Below, one piece after another: positions 25,559 to 35,073 of a DNA stretch of 47,315 bases. Under the pieces are notes generated by a model that was not told the DNA's origin, searched no databases, and saw only the letters and a list, made by a program, of their open reading frames with translations. The stretch's first letter is position 1. Every line of letters starts with the position of its first letter. A program made the translations under genes and the position numbers. Location of the stretch: NCBI GenBank assembly GCA_947063855.1, contig CAMSTW010000017.1:1-47315 (forward strand), given 5' to 3'. This DNA is from an uncultured Dorea sp. (GTDB lineage: Bacteria > Bacillota > Clostridia > Lachnospirales > Lachnospiraceae).

Positions 25559-27199
25559 CTATGAAAGGCTTGCATCCTTAATCGCCTGATTCACCTTCCC
25601 GCGAAGCCTGATCAGATAATCCTCATCCTGCGGATACTCATCGAACGTAACCTTCTCTTCGTCGATATACTCCATCACCTTTTCTCTTCCAACAAGCTTC
25701 TCCAATGCCTTGAAGGCACAATAATCCGTCATCGCCTCGTCCATTAGCATCTGGCGCATGGAGCCTTCCGGCTTCCCGTCCTCCCCCGGATATACAAGGA
25801 AGGGATCCCCCGACGGAAATGCTCCGCCGGCATCCGTGCACCGGTACGGATCGATTGGATAGAGCGAATGCTCCGAATTATAGAAATTATATCCCCAGTG
25901 AAGAAAACCATCCAATTGATATTTATATAACTGTACCCCCAAGATACGTGTCCTCTGTCCCGGCTGTACGATAAACCGGTTTGTCACATCCACACACTGC
26001 GCCGTACAGTAATACCCCCACAGACGCTCCGGCCGTTCCTTGATGAAAGGATCCATATGGTTCACCGCACAGACCGGCTGTCTCACCAGGCCCTCCTTGT
26101 AGAATCCATAATCCGACAGCGCGTCGATCACCTGGAAGCCTTCCAGATCCTCTGCCACGCTCTCCCAGGCGCTGCGGAAACTCTCCATATGCTCCCGCTC
26201 CGGCTCGTCTGATATATGGAAATAGGTTCGCTCTTCGATTCCCAATCCCTTTAATTCCTGCTTAAGCGCAGTAAGGAACTGGTGAAGGAAATCCCGATAT
26301 TCCCCTCCGGCAGAGTCCGTATCCCAGCCAAAGATCTGCTGGTATTTCCCGTCCTTAACCGCCATCACTTTGGGAGCCGCCTTCGCGCCCCACTGGCTGA
26401 ACAGGTGGGAAATCTCAAAATATTCTATCCCGCAGTCTGAAGCCATCCGTACCCATCTGCAAAAATTCTCGAACCCGAAGCTGTATATCCCCTCCTTCGC
26501 CGTAATATCCACAAGCTGTACGGTACGTCGTTCCCCTCCGACGGCCGTGTCAAGTGGCGGCGTAAATACAGGCGTCAAAAGCATGTTACAGCTATGCTTT
26601 GCCGCTGCCCTCACGAACGCCTCTACAATCTCCCACCACTGGTCAGAGAACACCTCCGCCCCGTAATAGTCTGCCAGGCAATCACTGTGGAACCACTCCG
26701 TATAAGGAATGGACAGCTTTGGAAGCGGTACGTCTAAGACCTCACATATCATCTCCGGTTCCCCAAGCGTCTCATCGTCCTTCGAAAGTACCAGCTTCAC
26801 CGGATATTCTCCTGCCTCTGCCGATTCATCCAGTTCCACATCAATCCACAGGCACCGCCACTGGCCGGACACCAGCGGGAATCCCCACTTGGGCACTTCG
26901 CTTAAGCGGTCCGGGTACATCCCCGGATTGACGGTGAGATAACCGTCGTCCCGCTTCATATGGCAGGGATATTCGCACGGCACAAGGTTCACTGTCCGCA
27001 CATGCACCCTGTCCCTGATCGGAGAGTCCACGGTAATACAGCCCCGCTCCTTTCTCTCGCCGCTCCAGCAATACGCGATCTGGTACGACAGCGTCTCGCC
27101 CTTAAGCCCGCAGAGCCGCTTCTCTTCCATCTCCCTTGCATTTTCCCCATCTGCAAATACCTTACACATGGATGACACGATCTTATATTGAAACTCCAT
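25559..27199 (-). CDS. DUF4091 glycoside-hydrolase-like enzyme (GH123-related)
   Basis: 546 aa, cytosolic. An N-terminal beta domain (to about 160) precedes a TIM-barrel DUF4091 core. The Asp331-Glu332 pair in HISDEPE matches the catalytic Asp-Glu dyad of the related GH123 N-acetyl-beta-galactosaminidases. Other conserved stretches are EISHLFSQWGAKAAP, WGYYCTAQC and the C-terminal FLHWGYNFYNS. It is the last gene of an operon after a binding protein and two permeases, 38 bases after the MalG-type gene, so it probably processes the imported glycan. Substrate is unknown; a hexosamine-containing host or microbial glycan is one possibility by analogy to GH123. Confidence 0.85.
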   Translation of the reverse strand: MEFQYKIVSSMCKVFADGENAREMEEKRLCGLKGETLSYQIAYCWSGERKERGCITVDSPIRDRVHVRTVNLVPCEYPCHMKRDDGYLTVNPGMYPDRLSEVPKWGFPLVSGQWRCLWIDVELDESAEAGEYPVKLVLSKDDETLGEPEMICEVLDVPLPKLSIPYTEWFHSDCLADYYGAEVFSDQWWEIVEAFVRAAAKHSCNMLLTPVFTPPLDTAVGGERRTVQLVDITAKEGIYSFGFENFCRWVRMASDCGIEYFEISHLFSQWGAKAAPKVMAVKDGKYQQIFGWDTDSAGGEYRDFLHQFLTALKQELKGLGIEERTYFHISDEPEREHMESFRSAWESVAEDLEGFQVIDALSDYGFYKEGLVRQPVCAVNHMDPFIKERPERLWGYYCTAQCVDVTNRFIVQPGQRTRILGVQLYKYQLDGFLHWGYNFYNSEHSLYPIDPYRCTDAGGAFPSGDPFLVYPGEDGKPEGSMRQMLMDEAMTDYCAFKALEKLVGREKVMEYIDEEKVTFDEYPQDEDYLIRLRGKVNQAIKDASLS

Positions 27200-27237
27200 A
27201 TTAACCTCTCTTTCACATACAATTCATACTCCAATTT

Positions 27238-28062
27238 CTACCCTTTCACGCCGCTCAGCGCGATACCTTCCACAAACTGCTTCTGCAGGAAGATATACAG
27301 CACGAACGGGAACATGAAGGACACTGCCGCACCTGCCATGATCAGCCCGTAATTCGTCTGATACTGCGTCTTAAGAAGTGACAGCGCAACCGTCAGCGTA
27401 TACATGTCAGAATCCGTCGTCGATACCAACGGCCACAGGAAGTCATTCCAGGAGGACACGAAAGTGAATACTACCAAAGATACCAGCACCGGCTTGATCA
27501 GCGGGATTACGATCTGAATAAATATCCGGTACTCCGGGCATCCGTCCACCTTCGCCGCTTCCAGAAGCTCATCCGGCACACTCTCCATAAACTGGCGGAT
27601 CAGGAACACGCCAAACGCATTCAGGATCAGCACCACCAGTGAGAAATATGTATTCAGCACGCCCATCTTCCGCATGATGATGAATACCGGAATCATCGTA
27701 ACCTGTCCCGGGATCATCAGCGTGGCGAGATAGATCTTGAAGAGCTTCTCCTTCCCCGGGAAATTCTTCTTCTCGAATCCATACGCCGCCATGGAGGAGA
27801 TGATACAGTTGAACAGACAGGAGCTGATTACGACCACCAGACTGTTCGTCAGGGCCCTTAAGAAGCCGCTCTTACCAAATACATAGGAGTAATTGGTGAA
27901 ATCCGTAAAATTAATCTCATCAAAATGCAGCATCAGCGTCGTAGACTGGGTGAACGACATAATCATCATATAGATAAACGGGGCGATACAGATAACGGCA
28001 AAAAGTACCATAACCAGCATCCCTAATACGGACAACGGCGTCCAGGTTCTTATCTTCTTCAT
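27238..28062 (-). CDS. Sugar ABC transporter permease, MalG type
   Basis: 274 aa from the ATG at 28062, which has GGAGG nine bases upstream and begins one base after the preceding stop; a frame extending 10 codons upstream overlaps the neighbour and is Arg-rich. Six membrane spans, and the ATPase-contacting EAA loop (LLEAAKVDGCPEYRIFIQIV). Pairs with the MalF-type permease at 28064. No ATPase gene is present in either importer operon of the window, so a shared MsmX-type ATPase elsewhere is likely (inference). Confidence 0.94.
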   Translation of the reverse strand: MKKIRTWTPLSVLGMLVMVLFAVICIAPFIYMMIMSFTQSTTLMLHFDEINFTDFTNYSYVFGKSGFLRALTNSLVVVISSCLFNCIISSMAAYGFEKKNFPGKEKLFKIYLATLMIPGQVTMIPVFIIMRKMGVLNTYFSLVVLILNAFGVFLIRQFMESVPDELLEAAKVDGCPEYRIFIQIVIPLIKPVLVSLVVFTFVSSWNDFLWPLVSTTDSDMYTLTVALSLLKTQYQTNYGLIMAGAAVSFMFPFVLYIFLQKQFVEGIALSGVKG

Positions 28063-28063
28063 C

Positions 28064-28942
28064 CTACTTCGCCTCCTTCTCTTTGAACGCAAGGTTCTCT
28101 ACTGCGTTGATGATCAGTACGATCACCAGCAGAACCATGGCCATCGCGCACGCATAACCCATCTTATACTGCTTGAACGCCGCGTTGTAGATTGCCATTA
28201 CGATCGTGACCGTCGACCTTCCGGGACCTCCGCCGGTCATCTGATAGGACAGGTCGAACACCTGGAAGGACCAGATGATTCCCAGCGTCACAACCAGATA
28301 AGTAATCGGCTTGAGCATAGGCATCGTGATCTTGAAGAACTGCTGGATATTCGTGGCGCCGTCCACACGGGCCGCCTCATACAGATCCTTGGAGATTCCC
28401 ATGATACCGGCATAGTAGATAACCAGGAAATATCCCACATTCTTCCAGATTGCCACGATACAGATACTGATCAGCGCAGTCTGTGTACTTCCAAGCCAGT
28501 TCACCGGACGGATATGGAGGAAGCCAAGCAGATTGTTCAGAAGTCCCCCGTCTGTGTTCAGGATAATCCTCCAGATCGTACCTGCCGTAACCGCAGATGC
28601 GATAACCGGGATGAACATGATACTTCTTAAGAAACCTCCCGTCTTATTCTGCATCTTGTAAGCAAGAAACGCTGCAAAGACCAGCGATAATATCGTCTGG
28701 ATCGGAACCGTGACTACTACGTAAGTCAGCGTGTTCTTGATCGCATCAGCCACATATGCATCCTTTAAAATCTTTGCGTAATTCTCCATTCCCGCAAAGG
28801 TCGGATCATTCATTACATTATAATTGGTGAAACTAAAATATCCTGACATGAAGATTGGCAGTACGCTGAAACATGCTATCAGGATAAAGCTTGGCAGTAT
28901 ATAGATAATCCCCTGAAGGGCTTCTTTCTTCTTCCTGTCCAC
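28064..28942 (-). CDS. Sugar ABC transporter permease, MalF type
   Basis: 292 aa, six membrane spans, starting MDRKKKEALQGIIYILPSFI. EAA loop: LYEAARVDGATNIQQFFKIT. First permease after the binding protein, second gene of the operon; its stop lies two bases before the MalG-type start. A hairpin element in the 158-base gap upstream may reduce its expression relative to the binding protein. Confidence 0.94.
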   Translation of the reverse strand: MDRKKKEALQGIIYILPSFILIACFSVLPIFMSGYFSFTNYNVMNDPTFAGMENYAKILKDAYVADAIKNTLTYVVVTVPIQTILSLVFAAFLAYKMQNKTGGFLRSIMFIPVIASAVTAGTIWRIILNTDGGLLNNLLGFLHIRPVNWLGSTQTALISICIVAIWKNVGYFLVIYYAGIMGISKDLYEAARVDGATNIQQFFKITMPMLKPITYLVVTLGIIWSFQVFDLSYQMTGGGPGRSTVTIVMAIYNAAFKQYKMGYACAMAMVLLVIVLIINAVENLAFKEKEAK

Positions 28943-28991
28943 ACTCTCACTCCTTTCTCCGGAAGGCCTGTGCCTCCCTTTACTAGGAAAT

Positions 28992-29075
28992 CTGTTCCAG
29001 AATCATGCGCTGCGGTATACCTTGCCGCTTGATTCCGGGACAGATTATCCTTCAAAACGGGGCGTAGATCATCCC
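28992..29075. repeat. Dispersed intergenic element, copy B, with stem-loop
   Basis: CTGTTCCAGAATCA (28992-29005) and TGATTCCGGGACAG (29030-29043) pair at 12 of 14 positions. The following GATTATCCTTCAAAACGGGG (29043-29062) matches copy A (GATTATCCTGCAAATCGGGA) at 17 of 20 positions. It lies between binding-protein and permease genes, where an mRNA hairpin is expected. Confidence 0.55.
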
Positions 29076-29100
29076 CATTATTCCGTTATATTCGCTATTC

Positions 29101-30369
29101 CTACTTCAGATTCGTATCGTAATATTCTGTCGTCTCCTTCAGTACTTCTTCCGGCTCCATCTCGCCAAGCATCATAGACTGCAGGTTCTTAAAGAGCGTA
29201 TCATACATGGAGCTTGCGCCCTTGAATACCGGAAGTGACTGGAAGTTATCCGCATAATCCGTGAACAGGTTCGCATATCTCTCATCGCCTGTATATTCCT
29301 CATCTGCAGTGATCGGAGGCTGCTCGCTGACTCTCTTATGGAAATCAGACATAACATCCGCACTTGTGATATATTTCATTAACTTAGCCGCCAGCTCCTT
29401 GTTCTTGCATTTCTCAAACATAACCAGTGAATCTGCAGCAACGAAGGTCTTCGCATCCTTTGGTCCCTGGATTACCGGCTGGAAGTCCCAGTTAACAGCG
29501 TCGCACTTGAGCAGATTACTTGACGCGATCACAACCATAGCCGCCGATTGATTCTTGAACGCCTCAACCGTATCGTCGTTGGATGTACAGGAATCGGTCA
29601 GGATTCCGTCTTTTCTTAAGCTCTGCAGGAACTTGGTTGCTTCCAGACCTTCATCAGAATCAATCGTAAGATTTCCCTCTTCATCTACAATCTCTCCGCC
29701 TGCGCTCCAGAAATATGGCCAGAAGACTTCATTCAGAGAACCATAATGCGGGCTGCCCCAATCCTGAACCAACGGCATCACATCCGGCTTCTTCTCCTTG
29801 ACAGCCTTACATGCACTTACCAGCTCGTCCCATGTGGACGGCACCTTCTCAACGCCGGCTTCCTTGAGGATATCCATGTTAGCCGCAAGGATTCTCGGAT
29901 TACCTACCACAACCGGAAGCGCGTACTGGCCGCCCTGGATATTGCCCAGATCATAGTAGATATAATTGCTCTTCTCATCATCCGAGAAATACTCGTCTAC
30001 ATCTACCAGGGCCCCCATATCAATATAATCGTAGAACATCTCCATATACATATACCCTACATCCGGACCGTCGTCTGACGTCGTGCCTGTCAGGTACTTT
30101 TCCTCGTAGCTGTCCCACGGAACAATCTCAACATTGACCTTACAGTCGTTCTCTTCTCCAAAGGCCTCTACCTTCTCTGTCCAGAACTCCTCGTCTGTAA
30201 TCTCTCCGTCCGCCGATGCGAATGTAGGCATCCAGAGGTTCAATGTCTCTCCTTTTCCTGAATCTCCTGATCCGCCTGACTCTGAACCGGACTCCTTCGA
30301 ACCGCATCCGCCAAGCAGTCCAGCCAACATACCTGTCACTAACAACGCTGCAACAACTTTTCTTTTCAT
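29101..30369 (-). CDS. Extracellular sugar-binding lipoprotein of second ABC importer
   Basis: 422 aa, family 1 solute-binding protein. Signal peptide with lipobox LLGGC (Cys22), then a Ser/Gly/Glu linker to about 42, then GETLNLWMPTF and the bilobal fold (YMYMEMFYDYIDMGALVDV; PVVVGNPRILAANMDILKEAG). RBS AAGGAGG precedes the ATG by about six bases. First gene of the binding protein-permease-permease-DUF4091 operon. Ligand unknown. The promoter upstream has the architecture of an activator-dependent sugar promoter. Confidence 0.93.
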   Translation of the reverse strand: MKRKVVAALLVTGMLAGLLGGCGSKESGSESGGSGDSGKGETLNLWMPTFASADGEITDEEFWTEKVEAFGEENDCKVNVEIVPWDSYEEKYLTGTTSDDGPDVGYMYMEMFYDYIDMGALVDVDEYFSDDEKSNYIYYDLGNIQGGQYALPVVVGNPRILAANMDILKEAGVEKVPSTWDELVSACKAVKEKKPDVMPLVQDWGSPHYGSLNEVFWPYFWSAGGEIVDEEGNLTIDSDEGLEATKFLQSLRKDGILTDSCTSNDDTVEAFKNQSAAMVVIASSNLLKCDAVNWDFQPVIQGPKDAKTFVAADSLVMFEKCKNKELAAKLMKYITSADVMSDFHKRVSEQPPITADEEYTGDERYANLFTDYADNFQSLPVFKGASSMYDTLFKNLQSMMLGEMEPEEVLKETTEYYDTNLK

Positions 30370-30437
30370 ATGCTTTCCTCCTTAATAATTGTGCAATTTA
30401 ACAGATTATTGTGATGTTTCATCTGCTTTTATTGTAA

Positions 30438-30501
30438 ATTATATAGGATTTTCACATTTTTCTCTTCATAGAATCATCCGATAATTACATATAATCATCC
30501 G
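30438..30501 (-). promoter_or_regulatory. Activator-type promoter: direct repeats AATCATCCG 21 bp apart
   Basis: TATAAT (30438-30443, minus strand) has no good -35. Two exact 9-bp direct repeats AATCATCCG (30472-30480 and 30493-30501) start 21 bp apart, two helical turns, the nearer one ending a few bases from the -35 position. This is the usual layout of AraC-family activator sites. Confidence 0.6.
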
Positions 30502-30524
30502 GTTCTTCAATGAAAATTCAATTA

Positions 30525-30538
30525 TTTGTGTACACAAA
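30525..30538. promoter_or_regulatory. Perfect 14-bp palindrome TTTGTGTACACAAA
   Basis: Possible operator between divergent genes. The GTnnAC core resembles GntR-type sites; no such regulator is in the window. No other gene signal in the 30370-30656 gap. Confidence 0.4.
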
Positions 30539-30656
30539 ACAATAAATTTCCCCAAACTCCTGCTTATATGGAGCGCAGGTACACGTCCCGGTTTCCTGCA
30601 TGTCTTACCCATTTCCTGCATATACATATATAAAAAAGCATTTTGAAAGGCTTATT

Positions 30657-32399
30657 ATGTCAAAAAAACGCTCAGTCATCACTGCCTCCTTACTCCTTAC
30701 GGCCCTCCTTATCTCTGCCGGACTGTTCCGATATCTCAGGGGGAATGAGAACCGGCAGTTTGAGGCCTATACACAAAGTCTTTTCCGCCAGGAAGTTGCC
30801 ACCAGCACCATCTCCCTCCACTACACCCTCAAGGATCCTTCATCCTACGGGATTGATGATGCTCCGGTGACCCTTGGCGCCTGCACCGATGATGTCGCGG
30901 CGATCTGTGCTTCAGCAGAAAATGCACTGGCAGTTCTTAATTCCTTTGACCGCACCCGCTTATCGAAAGAAAATCGTCTCACCTATGATGTCCTTAAGAA
31001 CAGCCTCCTGTCCGCCCATAGTCTGGCTCCCTATGCGCTGTATGAAGAGCCCCTCGCGCCTCTTACAGGTACGCAGGCACAGCTTCCGGTTCTTCTGTCG
31101 GAATATCAATTCTATCATAAGTCTGATATCGACACCTATCTGGAACTTTTGACCAGGACGCCGGACTATTTCCGTTCCATCCTTAAGTTCGAACAGGCCA
31201 AATCCGCAGCCGGACTGTTCATGGCCTCTTACTCTGCCGACGATCTCATAGAGGAATGCCAGACCTTCATAGACATGGGTGAGAACAATTATCTCTATTC
31301 CTCTTTTACGGAACGTCTGAACACCCTCAAACTGTCCGACGCAGAAAAGAGTGCGTACACCAAAGTCAACGCCGAGCATATCGAAGAATACATATTTCCT
31401 GCATACGCGGAATTAAAAGAAGGTCTCACCGCTCTGCGGGATACCGGTAAGAACAGTAGCGGACTCTGCCACCTGCCTGACGGGCGCAGATACTATGAGC
31501 TCGTCGTCGCCTCCGAGACCGGCTCCGCCCGGGATATTCCCGAGCTTCAGCGCCTGACGCAGCAGCAGATGATCACTGACCTGACCGATATGCAGAAGCT
31601 CCTGACTCCGGTGGCAGAAGATACCGCCCTCTCCTCCGATCTGTTCCGGGAACAGGGCACGATCCTGAAGGATACGGATCCCGCTTCCATCCTCGCGGGT
31701 CTTGAGAAGAAGCTTTCCGGCAATTTCCCGGACCCTCCAAAGGTTAACACCCAGATCAAATATGTGCAGAAGTCCATGGAAGAGTATCTAAGCCCTGCTT
31801 TCTATATGATTCCTGCTATTGATAACGCCGCAGAGAACGTAATCTACATCAACCAGGGGCGTTTAAGCGACGACCTGTCCCTGTTCACCACCCTGGCGCA
31901 CGAAGGATACCCCGGGCATCTGTACCAGACTACCTATTACGCAAGCCAGAATCCGGACCCCATCCGCAGTCTTCTGAACTACGGCGGCTATGTGGAAGGC
32001 TGGGCCACCTACAGCGAGATGATGAGCTACTATTATGCGCCGGTTCCAGGGGATGCGGCCGCCCTGATGCAGAAGAACACTTCCGTTATCCTTGGACTAT
32101 ATGCACTTGCTGACATGGGAATTCATTATGAAGGCTGGTCCCTGCTTGATACCGTCTCTTTCTTTCGAAGCTACGGGGTTACGGACACCGGCACAATTGA
32201 GGATATCTATGACCTGATCATTGCCGATCCGGCCAATTACCTGAAATATTATATTGGATATGTAGAATTTCTTGAATTGAAAAAAGACGCTCTGGAAACG
32301 TGGGGAGACGACTTCTCCCAGCAGAGATTCCATAAGGCCGTGCTGGACATCGGACCGGCGCCCTTTGATCTGATCAGAAAATATATCATAAAAAAATAA
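30657..32399 (+). CDS. DUF885 family protein, membrane-anchored, putative metallopeptidase-like
   Basis: 580 aa from the ATG at 30657 (AAAGG upstream); the frame is open 19 codons further but without an RBS. An N-terminal hydrophobic segment (SVITASLLLTALLISAGLF) should act as signal anchor. DUF885 members carry a zinc-peptidase-like HEGYPGH (about residue 418), followed by YVEGWATYSEMMSYY, both present here. The enzymatic role of DUF885 is poorly defined; a carboxypeptidase or dipeptidase-like activity is often suggested. Divergent from the importer operon and followed by copy C of the dispersed element. Confidence 0.87.
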   Translation: MSKKRSVITASLLLTALLISAGLFRYLRGNENRQFEAYTQSLFRQEVATSTISLHYTLKDPSSYGIDDAPVTLGACTDDVAAICASAENALAVLNSFDRTRLSKENRLTYDVLKNSLLSAHSLAPYALYEEPLAPLTGTQAQLPVLLSEYQFYHKSDIDTYLELLTRTPDYFRSILKFEQAKSAAGLFMASYSADDLIEECQTFIDMGENNYLYSSFTERLNTLKLSDAEKSAYTKVNAEHIEEYIFPAYAELKEGLTALRDTGKNSSGLCHLPDGRRYYELVVASETGSARDIPELQRLTQQQMITDLTDMQKLLTPVAEDTALSSDLFREQGTILKDTDPASILAGLEKKLSGNFPDPPKVNTQIKYVQKSMEEYLSPAFYMIPAIDNAAENVIYINQGRLSDDLSLFTTLAHEGYPGHLYQTTYYASQNPDPIRSLLNYGGYVEGWATYSEMMSYYYAPVPGDAAALMQKNTSVILGLYALADMGIHYEGWSLLDTVSFFRSYGVTDTGTIEDIYDLIIADPANYLKYYIGYVEFLELKKDALETWGDDFSQQRFHKAVLDIGPAPFDLIRKYIIKK

Positions 32400-32406
32400 T
32401 AACCTT

Positions 32407-32500
32407 ATGTTCCGCCGGCCTGCGTTCCCGATTGCACGTGTGCAAATCGGGACAACATCTTACAGAAAGCAACTTTCAAACACGCTCCGGCGAAACATAT
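32407..32500. repeat. Dispersed intergenic element, copy C, with terminal inverted repeats
   Basis: Bounded by ATGTTCCGCCGG and CCGGCGAAACAT (11 of 12 paired). Inside, TCCCGATT..AATCGGGA forms a near-perfect hairpin (32426-32452), followed by ACATCTTACAGAAAGCA, similar to copy A. Lies between convergent genes and may act as a terminator. Confidence 0.55.
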
Positions 32501-32544
32501 GGTTAATTAAACTGCGCAAGGCTATACCAGGACCAGAGGATACC

Positions 32545-34722
32545 TTACCACACCTCCCTGATCACACTGAGCAGATGGGCGATATCCACAGGCTTCGCCA
32601 CATGGGCGTTCATCCCGCTCTCCAAAGCCATCTTCTTGTCCTCGTCAAACGCATTGGCCGACACTGCGATGATCGGTATCCCTGCCAGCGCCGGATCGTC
32701 AAGCTTCCGGATCATCCTCGACGCATGATACCCATCCATAACCGGCATCTGTATATCCATCAGGACAAGTGCATACTCTCCCGGACTGGAATTACGTATC
32801 ATCTCAACCGCAACACTGCCGTCGCAGGCTGTATCAACAAGAAAACCTTCGTCCTGCAGAAGCTCTGCCTCAAGCTCCAGATTGATCTCGTTGTCCTCTA
32901 CCAGCAATACCTTCCTGGCCTTATCCATCTGCCCGCAGCCGGCGCTCCTGGCTGTCGGCAGGACTTCGCCGCCTTTGTACAGCCGGAACCGGAATGTTAC
33001 CGTAAAGCTGCTGCCAACGCCTTCCTTACTGTCTACCTCTATCGTTCCTCCCATCAGCTCCACGATCCTCCTGACAATCGTAAGCCCCAGTCCGGTACCG
33101 GGCACACCGCTCATCGTCGTATTCTTCTGCCTCTCAAAAGGCTCATACATACGCTCCTGAAACTTCTCACTCATCCCCATCCCGTTATCACTGATCACAA
33201 ACTGATAGACCGCAAAGTTATCATCAGACGCCTCTGCCTCTCTGACAGCAAACTCAACCCTGCCGCCATCTTCCGTGTACTCTACCGCATTACTCACAAT
33301 CCGTCCAAGAATCTGGTCAAGCTTGTCCGCATCACTGCAGACGCTGTAATGCTTAAGTCCGGAGATATCCAGCGACAATGTAATATTCTTCGCCTCCGCC
33401 TTCTGCCACATGCTTTCCTGCAGCCGCTTCACCACATCCAGAAGATTACATTCCTTCTCGTCGAACTCAAGTATACTCGTATCCATCCTGGATATCTCAA
33501 GCACATCGTTAATCAGCACAAGCAGCCGGTCACTGGATTCTTCAATCTTCCCAAGATACTTTCCTACCTTCTCTGCCTCGTTCAGGTACTTTCTGGCCAG
33601 CGCCGCAAACCCGATGATGGCGTTCATCGGAGTCCGCATATCATGGGACATATTTGCAAGGAAGGCATCCTTCGCGGCATTCGCACGCTTCTCATGCCCC
33701 AGCGCATCTTCGATCATACCCTTCTGCTTCATCTCATGCCGAATCTCCGCATCCACACTGCGGCATCCCATGACAACCTTGGAGATGTACTGTTCCTCCC
33801 CCACATCCACCATACGAAGCTGCAGATACTTCTTCCGCCCCTCCTTGACAATACGGTAGTTGATATAGAACATCTTGTCCTTCGACAGCCTCTCTCTGAT
33901 ATACTGCGGACTGACAGCCTGCGCCACTGCCTCCTGATCCTCAGGACAGACCCACTGCCTGATATACTCGGCCGCAAAGCCTGTGAAATCACACTCACAG
34001 TTATCCTCGCTGAACCGGTATTCCATCCGTTCACTGTACCGGTAGGTCCGAATCCGGTCCTTCTCAAGATCAATATAAAAAATAGACTCATAATCTATGC
34101 TGAGTCCTTCTATCAGTATCATACGGCGCAGCTGTTCCTCGTTGACAGCTTTCAGTTCCTTCCCGTACTCTTCGATACGGTCCTTAAGCCTCTGCTCCTT
34201 CTGAACCCTCTCGGCCAGCAGCTCCCTCTTTTCCTGCTCCCGCCGTTCCTTCTTCTCGGTCATATCCGCCACAAACACATAGAAGATATCGCCTGCCAGC
34301 TCACTGCGGATAAAATGACCGTAGTCCTCAACCCAGCGCACCTGGCCGTCCTTTCTGATGATCCGGTATTCGACATAGTCAAGATCGTAATGACTCTCCT
34401 TAATCTGCTGCCGTATACTCTCCTCCACCTCATCAAGGTCATCCGGATGAACAATCCCTCTGAACGAATTACCCGTCAGCTTACGCAACTCCTCCATGGT
34501 ATCACACCCGAACATCCTTAACAGCGCCTTATTCGCATAGATCAGTTCCTCGTCCCCATCGGCATGATAGACAAAGAAACCTCCCGGCATCTCTTCCGTT
34601 ATCTTCTTCACCATGTCCTCTGCCGGTATGTCATGAGCCTCCAGCAATGAATGAAAACCAAACTCTTGATCCTGTCCGCTCTGATTCCTCAACTTATGTT
34701 CCTCCTCCAAGTAACTCATCAT
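32545..34722 (-). CDS. Cytosolic hybrid histidine kinase (PAS, HisKA, HATPase, receiver)
   Basis: 725 aa without membrane spans. Order: PAS (about 38-155, GGFFVYHADGDEELIYANKA), coiled coil (155-200), second PAS-like region (200-325), HisKA with His360 in NMSHDMRTPMNA, HATPase_c (DNGMGM, GTGLGL), and a C-terminal receiver with Asp656 in LVLMDIQMPVMDG. Phosphate would pass from His360 to Asp656. No output or phosphotransfer protein is encoded nearby. The start ATG overlaps the stop of the 110-aa gene (ATGA), so the two are translationally coupled. Last gene of a three-gene operon. Confidence 0.93.
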   Translation of the reverse strand: MMSYLEEEHKLRNQSGQDQEFGFHSLLEAHDIPAEDMVKKITEEMPGGFFVYHADGDEELIYANKALLRMFGCDTMEELRKLTGNSFRGIVHPDDLDEVEESIRQQIKESHYDLDYVEYRIIRKDGQVRWVEDYGHFIRSELAGDIFYVFVADMTEKKERREQEKRELLAERVQKEQRLKDRIEEYGKELKAVNEEQLRRMILIEGLSIDYESIFYIDLEKDRIRTYRYSERMEYRFSEDNCECDFTGFAAEYIRQWVCPEDQEAVAQAVSPQYIRERLSKDKMFYINYRIVKEGRKKYLQLRMVDVGEEQYISKVVMGCRSVDAEIRHEMKQKGMIEDALGHEKRANAAKDAFLANMSHDMRTPMNAIIGFAALARKYLNEAEKVGKYLGKIEESSDRLLVLINDVLEISRMDTSILEFDEKECNLLDVVKRLQESMWQKAEAKNITLSLDISGLKHYSVCSDADKLDQILGRIVSNAVEYTEDGGRVEFAVREAEASDDNFAVYQFVISDNGMGMSEKFQERMYEPFERQKNTTMSGVPGTGLGLTIVRRIVELMGGTIEVDSKEGVGSSFTVTFRFRLYKGGEVLPTARSAGCGQMDKARKVLLVEDNEINLELEAELLQDEGFLVDTACDGSVAVEMIRNSSPGEYALVLMDIQMPVMDGYHASRMIRKLDDPALAGIPIIAVSANAFDEDKKMALESGMNAHVAKPVDIAHLLSVIREVW

Positions 34723-35051
34723 CCGATGACAACCTCCAGCTTTATACCATCTTTTCCCGGCATACCGGTAAGAAACAGATACCGCATCCGCTCCCCCAGC
34801 TCCTCGCCTGCATAGATGTTATAATAACTCCGCCGCAAAAACTCTGTAAGCCCCAGAAATATATGCCTCGCCGCAAGATAAGAGAACTTCTTAAGCGTCA
34901 CATTCACGAATATCTTGTTAGATTCATCCGCTTCTATATGGCACGTCTCAATCAGATCGTCCATCCCCAGAAACGCCCGGATATCATCAAAAATCTCCGG
35001 CTCTTCACATGCATGAAATTCTTCGAAAATCCTGTCAATATCCCTCCCCAT
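34719..35051 (-). CDS. 110-aa protein of unknown function coupled to the hybrid kinase
   Basis: Small cytosolic alpha/beta-looking protein (MGRDIDRIFEEFHACEEPEI, later IFVNVTLKKFSYLAARHIFL). No recognised domain, no signal peptide. GGGGGG lies five bases before the ATG. It overlaps the kinase start by four bases and lies 22 bases after the 549-aa gene, so all three are probably one transcript. It may be a partner or input module of the kinase (inference from coupling only). Confidence 0.8.
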   Translation of the reverse strand: MGRDIDRIFEEFHACEEPEIFDDIRAFLGMDDLIETCHIEADESNKIFVNVTLKKFSYLAARHIFLGLTEFLRRSYYNIYAGEELGERMRYLFLTGMPGKDGIKLEVVIG

Positions 35052-35073
35052 GTATACCCCCCGTCTCTATCCA

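Noticed and set aside
32407..34521. A 704-codon open frame on the plus strand
   Set aside because: It lies entirely opposite the hybrid kinase gene, whose domains are unmistakable; its composition (His/Arg/Leu-rich) is that of an antisense shadow.
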